A DNA stretch of 64,000 nucleotides from Firm-04 sp964463355 (GTDB taxonomy: Bacteria; Bacillota; Clostridia; Oscillospirales; Ruminococcaceae): positions 62,001 through 126,000 of the forward strand of contig CAYXBP010000003.1 of the NCBI GenBank assembly GCA_964463355.1, given 5' to 3'. The notes beneath the pieces were generated by a model, which was not told the origin of the DNA, did no database searches, and saw only the letters and a program-made list of their open reading frames with translations. Shown here piece by piece: positions 40,417 through 48,460 of the stretch. Both the position numbers and the translations under genes were made by a program. Each line of letters starts with the position of its first letter. The stretch's first letter is position 1.

Positions 40417-40461
40417 ATGAACCTGAATATGACCTCAGCGGCGGTATTTGCACTGCCATGA
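40417..40461 (+). CDS. 14-residue upstream ORF coupled to the membrane protein gene
   Basis: ATG 40417 (GTG 40414 also possible) follows AAAAGGAGC, encodes 14 residues, and stops at TGA 40459-40461 overlapping the ATG of the next gene (ATGA). The downstream gene has no ribosome binding site of its own, so this tiny frame probably delivers ribosomes to it. The peptide itself need not have a function. Confidence 0.45.
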   Translation: MNLNMTSAAVFALP

Positions 40462-41984
40462 TACGCAATCACCAATGGAAACAGCTGCGCTACCTCTGCG
40501 GAGCAATCATGCTTGCCACACTGCTGATGACTTTTGGATCTATGACCTCATTTTTGTTCCCGCTGCACACTGGCGTGGATCAGAATTGCTTTCTCACCGT
40601 GGCAAAGGCAATGCTTGATGGAAAAGTCCTCTATGCCGATATTTACGAGCAGAAAGGCCCGCTGCTGTATGCGCTGCATCTGCCTGCTGCATTGCTGCCA
40701 CAGGGGAGATTTTTCGGTGTATATCTGGTGCAGATTGCTTGTTGGGTGTGGATTTTGTACGAAATCTACTGCATTGCAAAACTGTATCTCTCCCACAAGG
40801 AGAGCCTGCTTGCCGCCGCAATCAGTGCGCTGGTGATTATAACAGCGTTCTGTTACAGTCGTGGTGACAATGCCGAAGAATTTTGCCTGCCTATGGTGCT
40901 TTCCTCTCTGTATGATTTACTGGATGTGTTTCAGCGGCAGGGGCGTGTCCGCAAAGGGTTGATCTTCAAAAACGGCATATTTGCTGGATGCGTGCTGTGG
41001 ATCAAGTTTACCATGCTTGGGTTTTACATCGGGTGGTGTCTGCTGATTGGGCTATATTGCTGGAGAAAGCACGGATTTTTCTCTGCTTGCCGTGCAGCAC
41101 TGCTTGTGCTTGGTGGAATGCTTCTTGCAACGCTGCCTTGGCTGATTTATTTTATTGCTAATGATGCCGTCAGTGAGTGGATGTATGTATATTTCTACTC
41201 GAATATTGCCCTGTATCCACGAAAAATTACAATTTGGCAGCGTATTGCAGATTTTTTCACAAAGGATCTTTTGTGGAACCCAGTGATGATGCCTATTGTG
41301 TTGTTTGGCGCAGTATATCATGGAAAAGCAAGGGCGTTGGCGGCAAACTGCTTCAGCCGATGGACAGTGCCCGTTACGCTGATATTGACTTATGTGTTTG
41401 TATTCATCGGCGGCGTACGGTATCGGTACTATCTGCTGATTCTTGGAGCATTTGTGCCCTTTGGCGTGATCGCCATTTTGCATATGACCCAATCTCTGCG
41501 CAGAAAATATACTCCCGACCGTTTCGGCAGCGTCGCGTTGGCTGGTGGGTATCTCGCGGTACTGATCGCGGCAGGAAATTGCCTGTATTTTATCGGCAAG
41601 CCGCATTCATATTACCCGCAGGTAAAGTTTGCACAGGTGATGGCATCAACCCCTGGTGCAACGCTATTGAATTATGGCTTTCTGGATGGCGGATACTACC
41701 TCATGAGTGGTTCCCCGATGCCAGAAAGTGATTTCTTCTGCCGATTGAATATCCCACGGGAGGCATTGCCCCTGATGTATGAGGAGCAAGAGCGACTGAT
41801 CACCGAACAGGCAACCGATTATGTGGTGATCCGTTGGACGCTTGATGCACGCATGGAGGATACTTACAGCTTTACAGGACTATATGAAAACTACCGTTTG
41901 GTGGCAACAGCCACTGAACCACATGACGAATACTGTTATGGGCTGTGGAAAAAGAAGGAGTCAACTACAGAGCAAGGCAGGTGA
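40458..41984 (+). CDS. Multi-pass GT-C-like membrane protein
   Basis: 508 residues from ATG 40458. About ten membrane helices, the first at 13-35. The first loop has GVDQNCFLTVAKAMLDG followed by YADIYEQKGPLLY, resembling the acidic first loop of ArnT/PMT-type GT-C glycosyltransferases that use lipid-linked sugars; the C-terminal ~110 residues are soluble and outside. A transferase role on cell-surface glycans is likely, though donor and acceptor are unknown. Translation appears coupled to the tiny frame before it, and the sigma-factor gene starts 4 nt after its stop. Confidence 0.75.
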   Translation: MIRNHQWKQLRYLCGAIMLATLLMTFGSMTSFLFPLHTGVDQNCFLTVAKAMLDGKVLYADIYEQKGPLLYALHLPAALLPQGRFFGVYLVQIACWVWILYEIYCIAKLYLSHKESLLAAAISALVIITAFCYSRGDNAEEFCLPMVLSSLYDLLDVFQRQGRVRKGLIFKNGIFAGCVLWIKFTMLGFYIGWCLLIGLYCWRKHGFFSACRAALLVLGGMLLATLPWLIYFIANDAVSEWMYVYFYSNIALYPRKITIWQRIADFFTKDLLWNPVMMPIVLFGAVYHGKARALAANCFSRWTVPVTLILTYVFVFIGGVRYRYYLLILGAFVPFGVIAILHMTQSLRRKYTPDRFGSVALAGGYLAVLIAAGNCLYFIGKPHSYYPQVKFAQVMASTPGATLLNYGFLDGGYYLMSGSPMPESDFFCRLNIPREALPLMYEEQERLITEQATDYVVIRWTLDARMEDTYSFTGLYENYRLVATATEPHDEYCYGLWKKKESTTEQGR

Positions 41985-41988
41985 AAGG

Positions 41989-42510
41989 ATGGGCAATTCA
42001 AGCCAATGTCAGAAGATCATACAGACATATTACACTCCCATATATCGCTACTGTTACGCTTCCCTTGCGTATGATGCTGTGGCTGCCGAGGACTGTACAC
42101 AGGAAGTGTTTCTGGTTTTTATTCAGAAGCAGCATACGCTGGATTTGACCACTGCCATTTTGCCGTGGTTGTATACAACCGCTAAAATTGTGGTAAATAA
42201 CTATTGTAAAAAGAATCCGAGCCATGATGACTTGCAGGATGCCGAGAAAGTGGAGGATCCTGCGTGTAGGGCAAGGCTTCAATGCGCTGTGCTGCGCAGT
42301 TACCTGACAGAAGAAGAATATCGCTTGCTGTATGATTACTATAACACAGGGTACGCTGATCATAGCGCGGTTGCCAGACAATACGGTTTACAAATCTCAC
42401 AGTTGTATGAAAAAGTCCGCTATATCAAACGAAAATTAAAACACTTTTCGCCTGCTAAGAATCAAAGTGCTTCAAAGAATAAAAACGGAGGGGATGAAAA
42501 TGGAAAATAA
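41989..42510 (+). CDS. ECF-type sigma-70 family RNA polymerase sigma factor
   Basis: 173 residues from ATG 41989; GAAAGG is immediately before it, so initiation may rely on coupling to the previous stop. Region 2 is visible as YTPIYRYCYASLAYDAVAAEDCTQEVFLVFI and region 4 as LTEEEYRLLYDYYNTGYADHSAVARQYG. The basic tail is Lys/Asn-rich. It should direct RNA polymerase to a small regulon in answer to a surface signal. The next gene overlaps by 11 nt and encodes a membrane protein that fits as its anti-sigma or sensor partner. Confidence 0.85.
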   Translation: MGNSSQCQKIIQTYYTPIYRYCYASLAYDAVAAEDCTQEVFLVFIQKQHTLDLTTAILPWLYTTAKIVVNNYCKKNPSHDDLQDAEKVEDPACRARLQCAVLRSYLTEEEYRLLYDYYNTGYADHSAVARQYGLQISQLYEKVRYIKRKLKHFSPAKNQSASKNKNGGDENGK

Positions 42511-43384
42511 TCGACAAATCAGTCCAACGCTAATGCAGAAGATCATGGAAGACGACGACAGCGAGATCCGTGCCGAATTGGAACAAAGATTGCAAACAGA
42601 ACTTGCAAAGCCAGAGCGCGAAGTTGACTATGCCTTGGTCGAAGAGATCACCGAGGCACTTTGCACAATATATGGTATGAGCGAAGTGGAGCTTGCACGT
42701 GGGCAGGAGAAGTGTATCGCAAGGCTTTTCCCAAAGCAAAACTGCCAAAAACGTATGATCAATAAGTGGATTAAACCGTTGGCAGTTTGCATGATCGGAA
42801 TTTGCTCACTGTTGTTTGTAGCGCATCTGCCGATACGCAGCTTGGGTGTAGATTTGATTTCCGAAGTTGTAGATGTTACCGATGGTTCAGCAACGCTTTT
42901 GTTGGATGGCAGCCGCAATGCACATTTGCAGCCTGCAAATGCACAGAAGGATCCCCTGAGTATTACAGATGAATTGGAAACGCTAGAGATTCCGGCATTT
43001 GTGCCGAGCTACGCCACTGATCGCGTAGAAGAAACATACCGTTCCATTCACACAGATGTGAATCAAACAGTAATTACAGCGTGGTATCAGCTCGATAAGG
43101 GTAGCCTTGTTTTTTCTGCAATGTTAAAAGACAATACAGAAAACATGAAGACTGTGTGTAGTGTTCCAACAAAAACCTACCAGTTCAAAGAGGAAGAGTG
43201 CAATGGCATCTACATGATTACGCTGGAAGAAGAAGATCGCTATCATGTCGCATTCGCGGTTGGAGATGCAAAGTATCTTATCTCTATGTATGGCGTAGAT
43301 TTTTCGACTTGCCGTGCAATCATAGAATCTATTTCGACAGAACCGCTTGCAACTGCATCCTCCAAAAAAGAATCGGAAGCTTGA
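42500..43384 (+). CDS. Membrane protein with DUF4367-like outer domain, probable anti-sigma partner
   Basis: 294 residues from ATG 42500, with GGAGGGG 8 nt upstream (ATG 42494 overlaps that site). Residues 1-95 are charged and helical, inside the cell; one membrane helix lies near 98-120; residues about 170-285 form an external domain resembling DUF4367 (TAWYQLDKGSLVFSAML, ISMYGVDFSTCRAIIESI). This matches proteins encoded after ECF sigma genes in clostridia. That the cytoplasmic part binds the sigma factor is inferred from layout. A strong terminator follows. Confidence 0.75.
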   Translation: MENNRQISPTLMQKIMEDDDSEIRAELEQRLQTELAKPEREVDYALVEEITEALCTIYGMSEVELARGQEKCIARLFPKQNCQKRMINKWIKPLAVCMIGICSLLFVAHLPIRSLGVDLISEVVDVTDGSATLLLDGSRNAHLQPANAQKDPLSITDELETLEIPAFVPSYATDRVEETYRSIHTDVNQTVITAWYQLDKGSLVFSAMLKDNTENMKTVCSVPTKTYQFKEEECNGIYMITLEEEDRYHVAFAVGDAKYLISMYGVDFSTCRAIIESISTEPLATASSKKESEA

Positions 43385-43442
43385 ATTAGGCTTTCCAGTA
43401 ATTGCAAAATATGATAAAAATCCTACGCAAGAAACAGCATTT

Positions 43443-43476
43443 CGAGGGGAAAGCAATTTTGGTTGCTTTCCCCTCG
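43443..43476 (+). terminator. Terminator after the sigma-factor operon
   Basis: 14-bp perfect stem (43443-43456 with 43463-43476) and a 6-nt loop, then a T-containing tail. The stem sequence is closely related to the hairpin at 63032. Confidence 0.75.
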
Positions 43477-43529
43477 TTGTATTTTCGTCCATATATAGAA
43501 AAGCCGTTGCTTTTCAGCCAAAGCAACGG

Positions 43530-44258
43530 TTAATCCGTTAAAAAGCTTTGAGGGCTTGCACCAGAAAGCAGCATACGGGAATTACCCTTGATGCGTTTGT
43601 AGCGTTCTAATGGCAAATTGCGCTTCAGCGCATGCATTGCCACTGGCAGATCCATCGGACTGTTACCGCTTGCCACAAATTGTATCACACCGTTTGCGAT
43701 CAGATACAACGCAAGCTTACGATATTCAGGGTTCATCAGCCCGCTGACAGAAAGCTGCGTGAGAATGCCACATTTACGCAATGAAAGCAGATCCTCCAGC
43801 GAATACAGATGAAAGTAGCGGTCAATATCCGCGAGAATGGGATGCAGCTTCAAAGAAATCTCAGTGCGTTGAAAAAAATCCAACATAGAACGATGAAAGG
43901 GTACCTGGGGCGGTGCAATCAGGATATAGTTTGTTTTTGCCAATGCGAAACGCTGCGGCTCACGTAATGAAAACAAGCAGTCATCCATTGGTACAACCGC
44001 ACCTGCTGTCACACGTACAGGCTTTGGCAACGTCAGTGCAAAATCGCACATACCCGCCACTGCCGCGTCACGCTGCGCCAAAAAAGCTTTTTCACTGATT
44101 TGTGATGGTTGATACAAAGGTGCCGCGATGATCGTTTTGCAATATTTTTCGGCACAGGCTTCCAAACGATTGATTGCCTGAATCGCCGTGACCATATCCG
44201 CGCCGCTATGCGGCATATCGGCTAAAATATGCCCATGAATATCCACAAAGCCGTTCAT
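43530..44258 (-). CDS. PHP-domain protein of the CpsB/YwqE type
   Basis: 242 residues from ATG 44258, with GAAAGGGG upstream. The N-terminal metal motif FVDIHGHIL and internal segments (TLPKPVRVTAGAVV, LISLRKCGILTQL-like LLSLRKCGILTQLSVSG, NGVIQFVASG) match the PHP-fold tyrosine phosphatases CpsB/Wzb/YwqE that dephosphorylate BY-kinases in polysaccharide export. Several His of the canonical set seem changed (LHPILADIDRYFHL is where the metal-site His lie), so activity is uncertain. No BY-kinase gene is adjacent. It follows guaB in the same direction. Confidence 0.65.
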   Translation of the reverse strand: MNGFVDIHGHILADMPHSGADMVTAIQAINRLEACAEKYCKTIIAAPLYQPSQISEKAFLAQRDAAVAGMCDFALTLPKPVRVTAGAVVPMDDCLFSLREPQRFALAKTNYILIAPPQVPFHRSMLDFFQRTEISLKLHPILADIDRYFHLYSLEDLLSLRKCGILTQLSVSGLMNPEYRKLALYLIANGVIQFVASGNSPMDLPVAMHALKRNLPLERYKRIKGNSRMLLSGASPQSFLTD

Positions 44259-44290
44259 ACGGCAACCCCTTTCTTGCAAAATGTCGAAAA

Positions 44291-44313
44291 CGGAGGTGCA
44301 TAGAACACCTCCG
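44291..44313 (-). terminator. Terminator after guaB
   Basis: 8-bp perfect stem (44291-44298 with 44306-44313), 7-nt loop; a short T-run follows on the minus strand. Confidence 0.6.
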
Positions 44314-44322
44314 CTGACAATA

Positions 44323-45792
44323 TCAGATTTGCGCGGAGTAGTTGGGGGCTTCCTTGGTGATATAAATATCGTGAGGATGGCTCTCTTTCAGACCTGCTCC
44401 GGTAATTCGTACAAATCTTGCGCGCTCATGCAATGTGGGAATATCAACGCAGCCGCAATAGCCCATGCCGGAACGAATGCCGCCACAAAGCTGGAATACG
44501 GTATCCGCCAGCAGCCCCTTATACGGCACACGACCTTCAACACCCTCTGGAACCAGCTTTCTCTGTCCTTCTTGGAAATAACGATCTTTGGAGCCGCACT
44601 CCATGGCACCCAGACTGCCCATACCACGATATACTTTAAACTGTCTGCCCTGATAGATTTCTGTTGCGCCGGGAGCTTCATCACAGCCTGCAAACAGACT
44701 GCCCAGCATCACGCAATTTGCGCCCGCAGCCAACGCCTTGACAATATCGCCAGAATACTTGATGCCGCCATCGGCGATAACGGGAATACCGCGCTTTTGT
44801 GCAACACAGGCAGCGTCATAAATCGCGGTGATTTGCGGCACACCGATACCTGCGACTACACGAGTGGTGCAGATGGAACCGGGACCGATACCGACCTTAA
44901 TGGCATCTGCGCCTGCATTGATGAGTGCTTCTGCGGCCTCTGCGGTTGCAATATTACCAGCAATCAGAGCGGTATCGGGGAACGCCTGCTTGAATGTACG
45001 AACGGCACGCATGATATTGGAGCTGTGCCCATGTGCGCTATCCAGCACCAGAACATCGACCTTTGCATCCACCAGTGCCGCTGCACGGTCAAGCATATCT
45101 GCGGTCACGCCGATGGCGGCACCGCAAAGTAATCTGCCGTTTGTATCGCGGGCGGAGTTGGGGTATTTCACGGATTTCTCGATATCCTTAATGGTGATCA
45201 GTCCGCGCAGGATACCGTTTTCATCCACGATGGGCAGCTTTTCGATCTTATGCTCACAAAGGATTTTCTGCGCCTGTGCAAGGGTAGTGCCCACGGGTGC
45301 AGTTACCAGATTCTCTTTGGTCATCACATCGCTGATGCGCAGATTGAAGTCGGTCAAAAAGCGCATATCACGGTTGGTGATGATACCCACCAGCTTACCG
45401 GCAGCGTCAACGATTGGCACGCCACTGATCTTATACTTGCCCATAAGGTTATCTGCGTCATAGACATAGCGATCCTCGGTTAGCGAGAAGGGATTGACGA
45501 TTACGCCGTTTTCGGAACGCTTGACCTTATCCACCTCCTCGACCTGCTTTTCAATGGACATATTCTTGTGAATGATACCAATGCCGCCTTCTCTTGCCAT
45601 AGCAATTGCCATTTTGGATTCGGTGACTGTGTCCATTGCGGAGGTCATAATAGGAGTATTGAGCATCACATCGCGCGCTAGACGCGTGCCCAACTTGATC
45701 ATGTTGGGGGTCACATCGGACTCACCGGGAATCAGCAACACATCATCGAAAGTAAGGCCTTCCTTGGCAAACTTGTCTGCATTCTCAAACAT
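44323..45792 (-). CDS. guaB: Inosine-5'-monophosphate dehydrogenase
   Basis: 489 residues from ATG 45792, with AAGGAGAA upstream. A TIM barrel is interrupted by two CBS domains (about 95-215). Catalytic Cys lies in GIGPGSICTTR; other signatures are GLTFDDVLLIPGES, DSAHGHSSN, ADGGIKYSGDIVKAL and the flap MGSLGAM. It oxidises IMP to XMP, the committed step to GMP. It starts 19 nt after the parB stop, so it may share the parA promoter. hpt elsewhere in the window feeds the same IMP pool. Confidence 0.97.
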   Translation of the reverse strand: MFENADKFAKEGLTFDDVLLIPGESDVTPNMIKLGTRLARDVMLNTPIMTSAMDTVTESKMAIAMAREGGIGIIHKNMSIEKQVEEVDKVKRSENGVIVNPFSLTEDRYVYDADNLMGKYKISGVPIVDAAGKLVGIITNRDMRFLTDFNLRISDVMTKENLVTAPVGTTLAQAQKILCEHKIEKLPIVDENGILRGLITIKDIEKSVKYPNSARDTNGRLLCGAAIGVTADMLDRAAALVDAKVDVLVLDSAHGHSSNIMRAVRTFKQAFPDTALIAGNIATAEAAEALINAGADAIKVGIGPGSICTTRVVAGIGVPQITAIYDAACVAQKRGIPVIADGGIKYSGDIVKALAAGANCVMLGSLFAGCDEAPGATEIYQGRQFKVYRGMGSLGAMECGSKDRYFQEGQRKLVPEGVEGRVPYKGLLADTVFQLCGGIRSGMGYCGCVDIPTLHERARFVRITGAGLKESHPHDIYITKEAPNYSAQI

Positions 45793-45811
45793 ACTTCATT
45801 CTCCTTTTCCA

Positions 45812-46660
45812 TCATTGATTGGTCAACTTCTCGCAGAGGGCCTGTAAATCCTCGCGATTATAGAACTCCAGCGTCAGGGTGCCAGTTTTCTTTTTTGTCT
45901 GCACCTGAACCTTTCTGCCCAGCATATCCGCCAGCTGAATCTCCATTTCCTCGTAAAAGACCTGATCAGCGGTACGCTGCTTCGGCATCGCAGGGGGCTG
46001 ATTCTGCTTTTGCGCAACCTGTTCGATCTCGCGGACAGTGATTCTGCCTTCGGCGGCGCGCCTTGCACATTCCAGCAGCAGCGTTTCGTCCTTGATGGCA
46101 GCCAGTGCCTTTGCGTGGCCTGTAGTAATGGCACCACTTTCCAGATAATCCTGCACCAGCGTGGGTAGATTCAGCATACGCAATGCGTTTGCCACTGCTG
46201 AGCGTGAACGCCCCACGATTTTCGCAACATCCTCCTGGGTCATGCCATAATCCTGCATCAGCGTCTGATAGCCCGTGGCTTCTTCAATGGGATTCAGGTT
46301 CTCACGCTGCAAGTTCTCGATCAGCGCAATCTGGTAAACCTCGCTATCATTCAACGTGCGGATGATAACGGGAACTTCGGTCATCCCGATGCGTTTCGCG
46401 GCACGCCAACGGCGTTCACCTGCAACAATCTGGTAACGACCTTCTCCGTTTGGACGGACAAGAATCGGCTGTAGCATACCGTGCTGCTGAATAGACTTTG
46501 CAAGCTCGGTAATGGCTTCGTCATCGAATTTTTTACGTGGCTGGGTACGGTTTTGTTCAAGTTCGGAAAGTCGAAGGGTCTGTGTGCTTTGCAGCTCGGT
46601 GGCGTTTTCCTCAAACAGCGCGCCCAAACCGTTGCCCAGACCGCCCTTGGCTCTTGCCAT
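45812..46660 (-). CDS. parB: Chromosome-partitioning protein ParB
   Basis: 282 residues from ATG 46660. Basic N-terminus with GLGNGLGALF (typical ParA-contact region), the CTP-binding and clamp motifs VAGERRWRAA and IENLQRENLNPIEEA, the helix-turn-helix YGMTQEDVAKIVGRSRSAVANALR, and a C-terminal dimer domain. It binds parS sites near the origin; I found no clear parS in the window. Together with parA, its presence does not by itself place the window at the origin, because the usual rsmG, mnmG and dnaA neighbours are missing. Confidence 0.95.
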   Translation of the reverse strand: MARAKGGLGNGLGALFEENATELQSTQTLRLSELEQNRTQPRKKFDDEAITELAKSIQQHGMLQPILVRPNGEGRYQIVAGERRWRAAKRIGMTEVPVIIRTLNDSEVYQIALIENLQRENLNPIEEATGYQTLMQDYGMTQEDVAKIVGRSRSAVANALRMLNLPTLVQDYLESGAITTGHAKALAAIKDETLLLECARRAAEGRITVREIEQVAQKQNQPPAMPKQRTADQVFYEEMEIQLADMLGRKVQVQTKKKTGTLTLEFYNREDLQALCEKLTNQ

Positions 46661-46668
46661 TGCAGCAC

Positions 46669-47475
46669 CTACTTTCTATGAAATAGAGAATGCTTGCGTT
46701 GATTTTCCACCGCAAGCGGTTCATGCAGCAGCTCATGCCCCAATAGTTCATACGCCTCAGCACCCTTAGAAAGCCGATCGTAATACTGGATGGGTTTGCC
46801 GTGGCTGGGTGCTTCAGAAAGGCGAACGTTGCGTGGGATCTTCGTTTGCAGGACAAGTCCCGGAAAATATTTTTCAACCTCGGCAACCACCTGCAATGAG
46901 AGATTGAGTCTTGCATCAAACATCGTAAACAGAATGCCCTCGATCTTCAGGGCGGGATTATATTTTGCTTTTACGATCTTAATCGTTTCGTTGAGCTGCG
47001 AAAGCCCCTCCAGCGAGAGGAATTCCGCAGTCATGGGGATCAGCACGGAATCCGCAGCCACCAGGTTATTGAGCGTAATGAGGCTCAGTGAGGGAGGGCA
47101 ATCAATGATGATGTAATCGTAATCGGTGCGGCAATTCATAAGCTGCATTTTCAGGCGGCTCATGCGATTATCCAGCTCAATCAGGTCGATTTCCGCGCCT
47201 GCCAACGCGGCAACGGCTGGGATCAGAGAAACATTTTCAAACTCAGTTTCGATGATTGCTTCCTGAATCCGCACCTGACCAGTCAGAACCTCATAGCAGG
47301 AGCAGGTCAAATTCTTTTTGCTGACGGAAAAGCCTGTTGTGGTATTGCCCTGTGCATCGGTATCAATGCACAGCACACGCTTGCCACGCAAACCGAGATA
47401 TGCCGCGAGGCTGACAACGGTAGTAGATTTTCCGACGCCGCCCTTCTGGTTCGCAACCGCGATAATTTTTGCCAT
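46669..47475 (-). CDS. parA: Chromosome-partitioning ATPase ParA (Soj)
   Basis: 268 residues from ATG 47475, with AAGGAGGGG upstream; a longer frame begins inside the promoter region. Deviant Walker A QKGGVGKSTT near the N-terminus, DTDAQGNTTTG and IIDCPPSLS are diagnostic. It works with ParB in origin segregation. parB starts 8 nt after its stop. Confidence 0.96.
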   Translation of the reverse strand: MAKIIAVANQKGGVGKSTTVVSLAAYLGLRGKRVLCIDTDAQGNTTTGFSVSKKNLTCSCYEVLTGQVRIQEAIIETEFENVSLIPAVAALAGAEIDLIELDNRMSRLKMQLMNCRTDYDYIIIDCPPSLSLITLNNLVAADSVLIPMTAEFLSLEGLSQLNETIKIVKAKYNPALKIEGILFTMFDARLNLSLQVVAEVEKYFPGLVLQTKIPRNVRLSEAPSHGKPIQYYDRLSKGAEAYELLGHELLHEPLAVENQRKHSLFHRK

Positions 47476-47500
47476 GCCGTCCCCTCCTTTTATTCCTATT

Positions 47501-47529
47501 ATTATAGCATATTCCACAGCAATTGTAAA
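47501..47529 (-). promoter_or_regulatory. Promoter of parA-parB(-guaB)
   Basis: Minus strand TTTACA (47529-47524), 17-nt spacer, TATAAT (47506-47501) with extended TGC. Confidence 0.7.
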
Positions 47530-47668
47530 GCGGATTTTTGATTTTCGGCAAAGTGCGAATACTTGCCGCGCAGTTTTTGTTGAAATTCGGCACAGTCATG
47601 ATTTTCCACGCATCGTTGCATAGAAAACAGCTCGTCAGGCCTTAAGAAAATCTTCAGAAAAAATGCCC

Positions 47669-47697
47669 TTGTATCTTAATAAAAAATCGGGTATAAT
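47669..47697 (+). promoter_or_regulatory. Promoter of the two-component system
   Basis: TTGTAT (47669-47674), 17-nt spacer, TATAAT (47692-47697). Confidence 0.65.
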
Positions 47698-47730
47698 GGA
47701 ATCATACAAACAGGAAGGATGGGAAAAGAC

Positions 47731-48423
47731 ATGGAAACGATTCTGATTTGCGATGACGAGAGAGATATCGTATCCGCGCTGCAAATTTATCTGAAAGCAG
47801 AGGGTTACCGCACGCTTTGTGCATATACGGGCAGGCAGGCACTGGATATCATGCGCAGGGAACCAGTACAGCTTGTGCTGATGGACATCATGATGCCTGA
47901 AATGGATGGCATTACTGCTATGACAGAAATCCGCAGCTTCAGCAATGTGCCAGTGATTCTGCTGACGGCAAAAAGTGAGGATTCCGACAAGATATTGGGT
48001 CTGAATGTTGGTGCGGATGATTACATCACAAAGCCATTTTTGCCTGTGGAAGTGGTTGCAAGGGTAAAATCCCAGCTGCGCAGATATCTGCGGCTTGGTT
48101 CCGCCACGCCTCAAGACCCCGATCATCTGGTTGTGGGTGGCATCAGCATGGATCCCAAAGGCAGAACCGTAACGCTGAACGGAGAACCGATCAACCTGAC
48201 ACCCACAGAATTTGCCATCCTGGAACTGATGATGAAAAACCCTGGTACCGTATTTGCACCCAGAGATATTTTTCAGGCGATTCGTAACGAAAACCCTGTG
48301 GGTGCAGAGAATATCATAGCCGTACACATCCGTCATTTGCGCGAAAAGCTGGAAGTAAACCCTGGTGAGCCACACTACATCAAGGTGATATGGGGGCAGG
48401 GCTATAAGCTGGAGCGTCAGTGA
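47731..48423 (+). CDS. OmpR-family response regulator
   Basis: 230 residues from ATG 47731 (ATG 47719 in frame is possible). The receiver domain has the acidic pair CDDE, the phospho-acceptor Asp in LVLMDIMMPEMDG and the Lys in TKPF. The C-terminal winged helix has LTPTEFAILELMMKNPG and VHIRHLREKLE, ending YKLERQ. It is followed 37 nt later by the histidine kinase gene. Resembles VanR/YycF-like regulators; targets unknown. Confidence 0.93.
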   Translation: METILICDDERDIVSALQIYLKAEGYRTLCAYTGRQALDIMRREPVQLVLMDIMMPEMDGITAMTEIRSFSNVPVILLTAKSEDSDKILGLNVGADDYITKPFLPVEVVARVKSQLRRYLRLGSATPQDPDHLVVGGISMDPKGRTVTLNGEPINLTPTEFAILELMMKNPGTVFAPRDIFQAIRNENPVGAENIIAVHIRHLREKLEVNPGEPHYIKVIWGQGYKLERQ

Positions 48424-48460
48424 CAGGCGTGTAACCGAATCCTTTTGGAAAGGAGACACT

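Noticed and set aside
46669..47475. Replication origin next to parA-parB
   Set aside because: No dnaA, dnaN, rnpA, rsmG or mnmG, no cluster of DnaA boxes and no clear parS; dnaB is in a different operon.
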